Positions 52,837 to 64,000 of a stretch of 64,000 nt of DNA are shown piece by piece. The position numbers and the translations under genes are program-made. The notes below the pieces were generated by a model. That model saw only the letters and a list, made by a program, of their open reading frames with translations, was not told the DNA's origin and made no database searches. The stretch's first letter is position 1. Every line of letters starts with the position of its first letter. This DNA comes from Urechis unicinctus (lineage: Eukaryota > Annelida > Polychaeta > Xenopneusta > Urechidae), in NCBI GenBank assembly GCA_034190875.2, contig CM067344.1:28097208-28161207 (forward strand), given 5' to 3'.

Positions 52837-53764
52837 TCAATCAAACAATTCAAATCTCTCAAGGACTTTGCATAAATACCTTCTTTGATTCATCTTTACA
52901 ACATTTTCAACTTGCTCAAAGTTAATACCTTTCATTTGGAATTTGGTTTTCAATATATGTTTGACATCACTCAATAGAACATCATTACTTGTTCCAATAA
53001 CCAGATCATCAACCCAGATTAGCAGTACACTCAGTCCACTTTCATCTTGTTTTGTATACAAACAATGATCAACAGAACTCTGTACAAAATTGTTTTCTAA
53101 TAAATAGCTGTGTAACAGATTGTTCCAATTTCTACCTGACTGCTTTAATCCATACAGAGATTTGTTCAACTTGTACACCAGTTTCCCTTCACAATCAGAG
53201 GGAACTTCAAAATCCTTAGCTTGCTCCACATATATTTCGCAATCAATTGGAGCATTGCGATAAGCAGTTTTCACATCCATCTGATGTAAAATCAAATCAT
53301 GATGTGCAGCTATCTGCATCAGAACACGCACTGAGGTAAGGTTGGCAGTTGGAGCAAAAGTTTCCTTACAATCTACACCTTTCACTTGACTGTAACCCTT
53401 AGCTACATATCTAGCTTTGTCAGTTTGAAAACGATTTGAACTTTCTTTGATAGTATATACCCAACGACCCCCCACTGACTTTCGACCTTCTGGTAGGGTG
53501 GTCAGAGTGACTGTATTATTCTCTTTCAGAGAATTCATTTCATCTTTCATTGCCGTTTTCCAGTGGTCAGACTTCATTATAGCTTTGAGGAAACGCAGAT
53601 ACATTGTCACTTACAATAATCCCTCATGTATGTTGGAGGATTTCTTTGCAGGCTAGGATATCTAGCATTGCTACCCAAAAACTCTGAGTCTACCTCTGGT
53701 TGGTGTTTAGGTTCAGAATCTTCTGCAGGCTGACTTGAACCAAAGATCTTGTATAAGATACCCG
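52837..53764 (-). pseudogene. Copia reverse transcriptase remnant
   Basis: After a linker with ARYPSLQRNPPTYMRDYC and a stop, a 257-residue frame (53610-52837) carries the Copia RT: NSLKENNTVTLTTLPEGRKS, VGGRWVYTIKES, QMDVKTAYRNAPIDCEIYVE, NKSLYGLKQSGRNWN and the catalytic LLIWVDDLVIG. The usual Y-V-D-D is W-V-D-D. Just after, the D-L-G-x-x-x-x-F-L-G-I segment expected after FQMK is missing, so a small in-frame deletion is likely. Confidence 0.88.
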
Positions 53765-54451
53765 ACTCGGAGACGTTTGCGTTATGAAGCTCGTGACTAG
53801 CGCGCCACCTGGTTTCGTGGAAGCTAAAATGTAAACAAAAGCGCGTGGCTCAATGGTAAAAGATCGATCGGCGATGGTATGTACTCATAAATACCGCTGT
53901 ATATCTAAAATTTAAACGACTTTTTGATAGAGCCAATACATGCAAACTATTGACAACTTTTTATAAATTTTTGTGACGATTTTTTAACTACAATATTTTT
54001 TTATGAACGTTTGAACGAAGTCGCATATATCAGTATCTACCCCAGGCCTAGCTCCGGTCGAACGGTAATATACATACTTACTCAGACGTCATGTAGGTCT
54101 GAATTTACCCCTTTTTAAGACACAGTCGGACGTTTAGTCTACCCTTATTTGATGTTAAAAGATTAATCTGAATTAAATTAGTTTTGTCATTAGTGTGGAC
54201 ATATAAGAAGTTGATTTAAATACAAGCTCATGATTTCCCGATTGAATGATATTTGATTTGTCACCCGAACCTCCACCCAATCAACATGCTCCATTGTCGG
54301 TTGATGGGGTGCCCTGTGCAGACGTATGATTTTATTATGTAGTACTGTAACATGTATCCTTGCTTATTTGAATAACAATATAATAATGAATTATTTGAGG
54401 ACATAGCATATACTTAAACATCGATGCAGCATGAATTTAATCATCAACGCT
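53765..54451. other. Unidentified insert within the Copia element
   Basis: Sequence between the Copia linker and the TC array has no match to Copia, no ORF of note and no motif I recognise. Confidence 0.4.
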
Positions 54452-54716
<265 letters not shown>

Positions 54717-54732
54717 GGTCATTACAACTAAA

Positions 54733-55050
54733 ACTCCCAGTCTTAATAGCTTACTCAGAACAACCACAAATGAAATGAGATCATCAGCATACATTAGAAA
54801 ATTAACAACAAGCACACTAAAACTACACTGAACACAACAATTATTTAAAACCAGAGCTCAATTCATCCACATAAAACCGATAGGTTTGACAATATGCCTC
54901 CCTGTCTTATGCCATTAAACACACCAAATCATCCAGACATAGTTCTGTCACATCTTACACACACATCTGATTGGAGTGCCATACAACCAACCATTCTAAC
55001 AGTATATCCAGGGAAACCTTTGTTCAACAAGCTCCTCCCACCACTACAAT
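54733..55050 (-). mobile_element. LINE reverse transcriptase fragment nested in Copia
   Basis: Minus-strand reading, with two or more stops, gives FNGIRQGGILSN followed about 50 residues later by FLMYADDLISF. GxRQGxxLS and the YADD polymerase motif at this spacing are diagnostic of non-LTR retrotransposon RT and differ from the Copia RT at 52837-53610. It lies between the transposase fragment and the TC/AT array. Confidence 0.65.
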
Positions 55051-55214
55051 CTAAGGTGCAGTAGTCCTATATACTGGTGTGGATTTATGATAGAAAAGTC
55101 CTTGTACATCTGGCATAGAGGGCTTTCAAGGAACTAAGTAAACAAATATTAATATTTGATGTTTCGGCAATCTACACATACAACAACACCTAAAACAAAT
55201 AAGAGCACAAATTT

Positions 55215-55600
55215 TCATGTGTGGGAAAATGTAAATGTCTTACGATTTTTTCTCTCCTTATGGTCCCTTAACTTACAGTTCACCATAATACATATTACAG
55301 AAACATGACACCTGCATGATTCATATTGGAGTTTCTCTAATGAGACCTCTTTAGCTAGAATGCTTACAGCCCTGGCTTTCACTTGCTTACTATATAATAC
55401 TGTGTCAATGAATTTGCGGCAATGTTCCTTAAGCCTGCATAATGCATCTACTATTGATTTGCTTGGGACAGCGAGCCCTTCCTTTGCACTTAGGTAATTC
55501 TTCTGATCATTGACAACAGAACTTTTGTTCCTGCATATTGCACACAAATTAATTTCTGGGCAATATAGCCAGAGACATATGCTAGAACATTCACTCTAGC
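55215..55600 (-). mobile_element. P-element/THAP9-like transposase C-terminal fragment
   Basis: Directly after the Copia integrase core, the minus strand reads VLAYVSGYIAQKLI, then in a shifted frame CAICRNKS, KEGLAVPSKSIVDALCRLKE and CKLRDHKERKNRKTF. The pattern A-Y-x-x-G-Y-x-x-x-K-L, a C-x-x-C pair, G-L-x-x-P-S-K and a closing K-L-R region resembles the C-terminal part of P-element and THAP9-type transposases. One frameshift lies near 55545. Confidence 0.5.
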
Positions 55601-56530
55601 CATTTCAAATAAGGTTCTCCAGTTTCGCTCAGCGTTGCCATTTTGATGAGGAGAATAAGGTGCAAACGTCTCATGCCTTATTCCCTTCTTTCTGAGGAGT
55701 GATTGATATGCTTCTGAGGTGAACTCACATCCATTTTCAAACCTAATAGCATTAATATGTTCCCATGGGGCAACATCAGCTAGAAATCTCTCAGTAGCAG
55801 CCACAGTCGCACTTTTGTCTTTCAGAAAATACACAAATATTGCACCTGAGAAATCATCAGCAAATACTATGGCATACTTGTAACCTTCTTAAGAAACTGG
55901 ATCAATCGGTCCAGCCAAATCAGTATGTACCATTTCTAATGGGGCAGTTGAGCGAATGCGGGGGTGCTTCTTTCTACCTTGTGTCATTTTACCTAGTACA
56001 CAAACACTACAATCGCTAGGTTTGGTTAGTTTGCCAACCACCTTCATACCCTCAACTACCTTCTCCAACTTCAAAACATCTTCATGATTACAGTGGCCAA
56101 GAATTTCGTGCCAACTATTAACATCACATGCGTAGCTGATTTTGTCAAATGACACATTGTTATGATATGTGTTAAGATAATACAGTCTACCATGTTTTTC
56201 GATGTTGAATTTTGTACCATCAGTGTGTACCAACTCAGCATAATCAGGATGAAACATAACACTGGCACCCTTATCTGTTGCAGCCTGAACAGAAAAAATA
56301 TCTTGAGGATATGACGGGACATACAAAACATTTTTCAATGATGCCTCAACACATTTACCATCAACATTCATAATTGACACACTGACATCGCCCCTCTTGA
56401 GAGCAACATTGTTGCATTGAATCCTATTCTCCAACTCGATACAATGTCTCTCCGGCTTGAATGTCTCGTCAAAGTAGTTGAACTTCGATGAATCTGTGAC
56501 GATATGTACGGTTGCACCAACAGTGTGTTA
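55601..56530 (-). pseudogene. Copia protease and integrase remnant
   Basis: The protease is recognisable as GATVHIVTDSSKFNYFDETF, but the D-S/T-G active-site aspartate position is lost (T-V-G-A). The integrase has its zinc-binding HHCC region (WHEILGHCNHEDVLKLE, CSVCVLGKMTQ), an in-frame TAA near 55887, then the core: ADDFSGAIFVYFLKDKS, IRFENGCEFTSEAY and FAPYSPHQNGNAERNWRTLF. The second catalytic aspartate of R-x-D-N-G is Glu here. Homology stops near 55600, where a transposase fragment begins. Confidence 0.8.
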
Positions 56531-57394
56531 GTCTTCACACATTTGCTACAATCACCAGCAAAAGCATTTGCCTCAAATGCGAAAGAATGTTGTGACTCAT
56601 TCTCAGCTACAGTAACATCAGGTAACCTTGTCTCTGTTTTGACCATCTCTTCCTTTCCCCTTTCTGCGGCATGAACTGTCATTATGGGAAGAAATTTGGC
56701 AAAAGTTACACCACAGTTTGGCTCAAGGTCTGTTTCCAACTTGACCACATTTGACTCGTTCATAGGGCCATTCACAGTTTTCATTATGGAATCATCACTC
56801 ATCGCAGTTCTGGCATGCTCAGTATATTCAAAACTACGTAACGCAACTTTAAATTCACTGAATGTTTGCTGTTTGTCACTCTGTGTAATAATAACAACAA
56901 ACGATTTGTAACTGTCTGGTAGATCTTTCAAAGCCATAGCAATCAAAAGGCTATCACTCACAGTCTCGTTTGCATTTCTCAAAGCAGCTGCAGCATTTTC
57001 TGCCCTTATAACATAGTCAGTCACACTTCGTTTGGCTGTTTCACTAACGAAGTCAGTTCAGTGTACAATGATATAATCCTACGTTTTCCCGTACCTGCAT
57101 AATATTGCCTCAGAATCTTCAGGTCTTTTCTCCCATCGTCAGTAGCCTCTCTCATCACCGAAAAGAGACTTTTATCATCAAGAAACTGAATCAATTCGGC
57201 GAAAGCTTCCTCGTTCTTGGTCGCATCGACAGCAGTATCCTCCGGCGTCAGGATAATTTCCCTTAACTGTTGCAGCGCATATAGCCGAGGAACTTGACTT
57301 CCCATTGCTCATATTTTCGTTCATCCCCATCAAAAATTAATCTTCCATACCTCGTACTGGGCCAATAACCTGTAAGAGGTCCACGTTCTGCCAT
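56530..57394 (-). pseudogene. Copia Gag remnant
   Basis: The start MAERGPLTGYWPSTRYGRLI and YEQWEVKFLGYM match the N-terminus of animal Copia Gag. A 1-base loss near 57275 moves the frame to LQQLREIILTPEDTAVDATK, and a second shift near 57030 leads to SVTDYVIRAENAAAALRNAN and ALKDLPDSYKSFVV. No CCHC zinc knuckle is visible in the open frame, so it is deleted or out of frame. Confidence 0.75.
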
Positions 57395-57913
57395 GATGAG
57401 GGCACTGGTAAAAAGTTAAGTCAACACATCGTGCGCTCGCCATAACCGAAAGAAGTAATTCTACGGGTTTTTTTTCATTGCGACACATATTTCAAAAATA
57501 TAACGCCAGATGGCGTCGACAAACAGGTCCCGTATTTTAGCGGATAACCACAGATGGAGATCACTACTATCCAACACCTTACATGCCTATCTGCAATTCT
57601 GTGAAACATAAAAAAACGCGTACCGTGCTAGTCTCGCGATGGCTCGATCTCTCATCAACTGATCCATTGTACATCCCTCGCAGAGAACACGCGACTACTA
57701 GATTAAAATGATTGTGACGTGAGGGTCCCGCACACTGTTATATCTGACCCGGTGGGGTCGAGGTTCAGAATCCTTAAATCTCACGCCAACAAACATATGT
57801 TCCCTTGTCTGGCATTCTGACACCGGAAATTAACAACAAAATGGCACCCTACGGCAAGCCATTTATTAATTTATTGTTAATTTTTTTCCAGAATGGTGTC
57901 AAACCTCGATTTT

Positions 57914-58620
57914 TAAGTAAACTTGGTCTTCTGGTGCAGTGATATATGTATTATGAACAGAAATTAAAATAATTATATGTCAACGAAGTCTATGGGAAGC
58001 CACAATGATTTTTGGTGTATTCTGTGAATGTGGTCTATTACAATATTCAAATCTCCATAGAGCAAATGTGACCACTGACTTATTAAGTAAACTTGATGAT
58101 ATGGTGCAGTAATATATGTACTATGAATAGAAATTTTAAAAAAATATAGGTCATCGAAGTCTATGGGAAGCCACAATGGTTGTTTTGCTGTATTCCGTTA
58201 GTGTGGTCTATCATAATATTCAAACCTCCATAAAAAAAATGTGACCACTGAATTTTTAAGTAAACTTGGTGATATGGTATAGTAATATATGTTCCATGAA
58301 CAGAAATTTATAAAAATATAGGTCATCGAAGTCTATGGGAAGCCACAATAGATTTTTTTTGTATTCCGTGAGTGTGGTCTATAAAAATATTCAAACCTCC
58401 ATAAAAAAATGAGACCACTGACATTTCAAGTAAACTTGGTGACATGGTGCAGTTATATATGTACTAGAAACAGAAATTCAAAAAAATATAGGTTATCGAA
58501 GTCTATGGGAAGCCACAATGGATTTTGTTGTTGTATTCCGCGAGTGTGGTCTATAACGATATTCCACTGACTTTTTAAGTAAACTTGGTAATATGGTGCA
58601 GTTAAATATATACCATGAAC
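57914..58620. repeat. Satellite-like tandem repeat, about 170-bp unit, just over 4 copies
   Basis: AAGTAAACTTGG-type anchors occur at 57915, 58085, 58258, 58428 and 58577, giving spacings of 170, 173, 170 and 149. Units share GTCATCGAAGTCTATGGGAA, GTGTGGTCTAT and ATATTCAAACCTCCAT. The last unit runs into an AT array. Confidence 0.9.
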
Positions 58621-58650
58621 AGAAATATATATATATATATATATATATAT

Positions 58651-58734
<84 letters not shown>

Positions 58735-58762
58735 ATATACAGATGTATATGCATATATATAT

Positions 58763-58803
<41 letters not shown>

Positions 58804-58959
58804 TATATATATACAGATGTAGATAGAGAGAAAAAGGGAAATAATATATAGATATACAGAGGGAGAGATAGATATATATATATATATATATATAAATTTA
58901 AATATATATATGTAGATACATATGTATATATACATATATATATATCTAAATATAGAGAT

Positions 58960-58997
<38 letters not shown>

Positions 58998-59073
58998 TAT
59001 ATAGATATATATATAGATCTCTATATATATATATATATATCTATATATATATATATATCTATATATCTATCTA

Positions 59074-59128
<55 letters not shown>
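58621..59128. repeat. (AT)n array with GATA/CATA interruptions
   Basis: About 500 bp of AT dinucleotides, broken by CATATG, GATATAG and ATATCTAT variants. Ile-Tyr ORFs over it are artefacts. Confidence 0.95.
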
Positions 59129-59133
<5 letters not shown>

Positions 59134-60042
59134 GAACACTGCCGAACGAGCTCGTTAAGTGAATTGACTTGGGTGACTGTGAATAGAGCACGCCTACTGT
59201 AATTATAAGCGCATTTAGCATCACTCTTAATTGTTGGCTTCCATTCATGTTAGCATAGATGATCGGTGAAGAGCTCTGGAATCGTTAAACAGAACGGACT
59301 CGCATAATTTTCATTGTAATGTTTTATTTGCATCATAGAAAGCATGAATTCACGCTATATATACATAATATACATTTATATTCATCGCAATCTTTCAAGC
59401 TGAATAAGTGACTAAATAGCAAATTAGCTTGACATTATATGCATTTATCAATCATGTACTTCAATCCAACAACTGCAGCTGCTCCGTGCGAACAACTGGA
59501 GCATTCAGGACCGAACAGACGCGAAGTACATCCTAGACTGTTTTCCTGCTTCTTCTAGGCATCCCACACCTCAATGATGACTTTCTGATTCTGTCTGTAG
59601 GTGGAGCATTGCATGCACTTTAATGAAGACGGTGATTGGGACAACCCGGGATACTGGGCAGTTTGAAATTTGTCTGACGAGCTGAGATGTGCTTGTGAAG
59701 AGTCAACATGGAAACCAGTGATTTCTGCCCGCGTTGATTTTGGCATGAGGATTTCAGCCTTCTGTTACGATTTATATTTCATACTTATTTTGAGCAAGTA
59801 AACGAAAGTAACGGCGATAATTTTAAAATAAAGCATAGCTAAGGTTATTTACCAACAAATTAAATGTGTTACTTGGTTCTGTAGCGAAAGAAACGCGTCG
59901 GTGCTCTCGGTCCATTGCTTCATTCAGAGTGGTGCATGGGTTGGTAGAGCAAGATGGCAATACCACATTCTTTATGTCGCGGCGCAAGAAAAGCGGCTAC
60001 AAAAAATTCTTTCAGCATCGCCACACACAAACAAACATATAT
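59129..60042. other. No gene supported
   Basis: A 63-residue minus-strand ORF (59555-59746) has ordinary composition but no recognisable family or splice context. Confidence 0.4.
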
Positions 60043-60813
<771 letters not shown>

Positions 60814-61367
60814 ATTGAGTGAATTTTTCGTTTTGGTATTTATTTGGTTATTATTAAGGTATTCGCCTGTCGGGTGACAAATTGGAAATGCTACGCAGAC
60901 TCAAAAACAACCAAACCTAACTCTCTCTCTCAGGTTCTAATTGGAAATGCTAAGCTGACACAAAAGCAATCAAACCCAACTCTCTCTACCAGCTTCTGCC
61001 TTTAAGATCACAATCAAATAATTAATTTACTGCTGCTTACAGACGTACTGGTTCTGCATTATACAACACACAATAGCTTGAGCATTTTTGGACTTACAGA
61101 GCTTAAGATAGGCAGAACACATCAAAGCACATATAATAATATGAAACAGCATTGCCAAATGACAGCAAACTGCAACGAATAAGTAACCTTCATCCCAAAG
61201 AAGCAGTGTGATAGCAATGACGTCCCAGGGAACTGTTGTGAACATAGATGTTTAGCATACAATTTCCTGTCAAAAAGTATTTAGCCCACTTTAATTACTA
61301 ATTTCTACGAGATGAAGCCAGCCGATAGCAATTAAATCTAACGATGCCCCATGCTACTCATTGACGC

Positions 61368-63039
61368 CTATAATTTGGACTGATTGGCGCAATGAAGAAA
61401 TAACCTCACCCTAGCAACGCCACTATCGTCCTTATTGATTATATAACACATGACAACGCCGTTCTCTCTTTTCTCTTCCTCCCAACATATCACATTCATC
61501 TGATCTCCCGCGAAAGACTCCTTCATATATTTGATTTCGGCGCGCTGAACCTGCATTTCAGCAGGGTCGCAATGGACATGGGGCAGATAGTTCTTTTTCC
61601 AAGCGAAATATGTAGCATTTAAGCAGAAGCGGAAGTAGGCGCTTTGGTTGACATGTTGCAAGAAGTCGATATCGTCTGGTTCCGCGGTGATGGGATAATG
61701 AAACACAGGAGCGTCGGTAGGTGGCGCTGTCGGTAGGTGAACGCGTAGACTTTTGCCAGGTGTTAAATTCCCAGAATCTACATGCTCTTTAATTAGTCGA
61801 GGTACGCTTGAGGCTTTGAACGTTTGAGGATCCATGAATACCACTTGCCGAATATTGCGAACGAGGACTGCGTTGGTTACAGGGTCTCTGACCTCAATGT
61901 GAAAGTTCATGGACGACTTGCCCACCTCAGACGAGAAGACTCGGCAATGATAAGGGGTGGCCAGGGCCGCTGAGGTGTAGAAATGGGGACTGACTTCCCA
62001 TAGCTGACTCCCAACTACACCGCGAGCAGAATTATCTCCGAAATCGACATTCTTGTACCTGTAGCCAATCAATCTATTCATTTCGAAGATTTTACACACG
62101 GCTGCAAAATCAGGAATACCTGTGGAGCATTCAAGATTACAAGGTAAGTTAGGGATTGTTTGTAGATTTATTATGAAGTTCTGCTTCTATAGTGTTCTAA
62201 AGGGGGATACTAAAAGTGAATAGATTGCCACATGTATTAGCTGCATCCTGTTTGCCAAAGAAATATTCTATTCTTACCTGCTTTGTTAAACACTGCATAG
62301 GGTAATCCTTGCAGGACAAATTCTGACGCCAAATCTTTTTTCCATGTCTTGATGTCCAAGTCAAAACTCCTGTGAAAAATAATATGGGTCTATAACAGCC
62401 TGGACAATCATAAAATATTAGAAAAAGCATAATTTAACCAGTTCTGAAGGCTAATCAAAGAGAAAGTATATACCTATGGATAACGCACACAAATAAATAA
62501 CCTTAATAAGTTTATATTTAGTTCTTGCCGCACACCCATGCCGTCGGAAGGGACACTAATCAGTGTACAGAGAACGCATGAGTGTTTCAATCGCAAGGAT
62601 TTGAGATAAGCAACAAAATATGGCCTTCGGACCGTTGATCAAACATCTCGGAGCTCGGCGACTGTGAAAATATGGAGTCTTCTGATTGGTCTGGGCGACC
62701 AAGCCCCTGAATTTATCAGATAATTCAATGTGGTTATAAGAGATGCTAACACAAAGCACCATGCTACACACAGGTAGCGTGAGGCGCGAGTGAGCCCTCT
62801 TAGCTTAGCTACTAACTCTATTAAGAAGATATATATCAAATTTACATGGTTATTAAGATAATGACTTGGGCTACAGCATATGGATAATTCATCAGTAAGA
62901 AACGTATTCAAAGACAAAGGCGTCAAACAAATCTTGTAAAGCAATGGTACAGGGACCCCCTTTAGTTGTTTTACGTGCATATTAGCTGGCGCGACGTGGG
63001 GTCGGATGGGATTAAGACGACTTCCCATTGCAGCCCTAT

Positions 63040-63072
<33 letters not shown>

Positions 63073-63341
63073 GAGATATATATATATATATAGAGAGATA
63101 GAGAGATATATATATATAGAGGAGATATAGAGAGAGAGAAGAGAGATATATAGAGATAGGAGATATCTATAGAGATATATATACATATATATAGAAATAT
63201 ATCTATCTATATATATATATATATCTCTATATATAGATATATAGATATATATATCATATATATATAGACATATATATATATATCCTCTATATATATCTTA
63301 TATATATCTCTCTATATATATATATATATATCTATCTATAT

Positions 63342-63398
<57 letters not shown>

Positions 63399-63695
63399 GT
63401 GCTGTCGCTATTTTCCCATCCGACCCCACGTTGAGCCCGCAAGTGGCGATAATAGCCAACCTGTGTCCAAGTACAGGTGTTAATGGAGCCAGTTAAAGAC
63501 TGTTATCAGCGATAGGACGTCAAACTTTGTGGCCCTAATACATCGGAGTACAGAGGTTGGTTTAATGCAGCAACTGCATTTAGGCCACGTGGCTTGCACC
63601 TACCCTTGCATGCCGATATACAATTCTGTGAAACATACAAAAAACGCTTACCGTGCTAGCCTCGCGATAGCTCGACCTCTCATCAGCTGATCCAT
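61368..63695 (-). CDS. Double-hotdog acyl thioesterase-like protein, 3 exons, intact
   Basis: Exon 1 63695-63652 ([15 protein letters not shown], donor GTAAGC), exon 2 62369-62278 ([20 protein letters not shown]), exon 3 62119-61368; 888 nt, 295 residues, all junctions in phase. The C-terminal half reads like a 4HBT/acyl-ACP thioesterase hotdog: [20 protein letters not shown], then [13 protein letters not shown] and [17 protein letters not shown]-x-D-x-x-x-H-V-N is the usual hotdog active-site helix entry. The N-terminal half ([40 protein letters not shown]) looks like a first, diverged hotdog, giving a FatA/FatB-like double-hotdog layout. Hydrolysis of an acyl-CoA or acyl-ACP is expected for the family; the actual substrate is unknown. 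No signal peptide or targeting sequence is obvious. Confidence 0.78.
62994..63431. repeat. 18-bp perfect inverted repeat flanking an AT array
   Basis: ACGTGGGGTCGGATGGGA (62994-63011) and its exact reverse complement (63414-63431) bracket about 360 bp of AT, GATA and TCTATA repeat (63035-63395). Pairing extends imperfectly inward (ATTAAGACGACTTC against AAAATAGCGACAGC). It lies in intron 1 of the intact thioesterase-like gene, at the point where copies A and B diverge. Confidence 0.88.
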
Positions 63696-64000
63696 TGTAC
63701 AGCCTTTGCAGAGAACACGCCACTACTAGATTAAAATTATTGTGACCAGAGGGTCCCGCACACTGTACTCTCTGACCGGTGGGGTCAAGGTTCAGAATCC
63801 TTAAATCTCACGCCAACAGATCAATGTTCGCTTATCTGACATTCTGACACCGGAAATTAACAACGAAGTGGAAGCCATAATGCGCGTTATGATATCTCCA
63901 TTCCCTCCAACGATTTTGCCACGTCTGCTTCTCCGCATCACCGAAGACCCAATTGGCTTTGTCCTTATAACGATCTGTGTCCTTGGTCTGAACATGAGGT
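63696..64000. other. 5' flank of the intact thioesterase-like gene
   Basis: 63696-63875 is conserved with 57668-57843 upstream of copy A exon 1 (for example GGTTCAGAATCCTTAAATCT), so it probably holds the shared 5' UTR and promoter-proximal sequence. Beyond 63875 the copies differ. The ORF at 63801-63995 has no domain. Confidence 0.5.

Larger units (their letters stand above)
60814..63875. repeat. Right copy (B) of the segmental duplication
   Basis: Matches copy A over 60814-62990 and 63598-63875. At the left edge copy B has a local tandem duplication of about 60 bp (AATTGGAAATGCTA near 60881 and 60939) not present in A. The interval 62991-63597 holds an inverted-repeat-flanked AT array and sequence not seen in A. 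Confidence 0.88.

Noticed and set aside
55215-55547. Initially read as a continuation of the Copia polyprotein
   Set aside because: The sequence after the integrase core does not follow Copia; its motifs fit a P-element/THAP9-type transposase better.
61027-61245. 72-residue hydrophobic minus-strand ORF downstream of the thioesterase-like gene
   Set aside because: It lies in the probable 3' region, has no start context or homologue I recognise, and the equivalent region is deleted in copy A, so there is no conservation test.

Overview
The window is nuclear DNA from an animal, most likely a marine invertebrate; I cannot name the species or phylum. The evidence is spliced genes with GT-AG introns (and one apparent GC-AG intron), metazoan families (SUEL lectin with CUB, DEG/ENaC channel, CNBD2-like protein, SLC22 transporter), Copia and non-LTR retroelements, and an extreme load of micro- and minisatellites. 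There are no bacterial operons, and no rRNA or tRNA gene was recognised. Exon models were built by hand from reading frame, splice sites and codon phase.

Layout. 0-7.5 kb, minus strand: first coding exon of an SLC22-type transporter (304-442), then five exons of a membrane lectin receptor (SUEL-CUB-sushi-TM-cytoplasmic tail, 3095-7520). 7.5-30.7 kb: no gene I can support, but at least ten unrelated tandem arrays with units of 22 to 44 bp. 30.7-33.6 kb: a LINE 3' fragment, an intronless DEG/ENaC channel broken by one frameshift (31234-32804), and a palindromic MITE-like repeat (33038-33615). 36.3-43.5 kb, plus strand: a nine-exon CNBD2-like gene with one cyclic-nucleotide-binding domain, phase-consistent throughout (736 residues predicted). 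44-46.6 kb: more tandem arrays. 47.3-48.9 kb, minus strand: a SWIM zinc finger plus YqaJ nuclease gene with introns and two frameshifts.

49.8-63.9 kb is a tandem segmental duplication of a three-exon, double-hotdog thioesterase-like gene, both copies on the minus strand. The right copy (61368-63695) is intact, 295 residues. The left copy (50047-57667) is a pseudogene: a 1-bp frameshift, a deletion of about 640 bp removing the second hotdog domain, an insertion of about 620 bp carrying a MITE relative, and a first intron swollen from about 1.3 to 7.0 kb by a decayed Copia element, itself broken by P-element-like transposase and LINE fragments. A satellite of about 170 bp and long AT arrays separate the copies.

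The genes do not form a common pathway. The most unusual items are the SUEL-CUB-sushi receptor with its tyrosine-containing tail, the gene duplication with one copy caught in decay, and a duplicated exon end carrying a second copy of the splice donor in the CNBD2-like gene.
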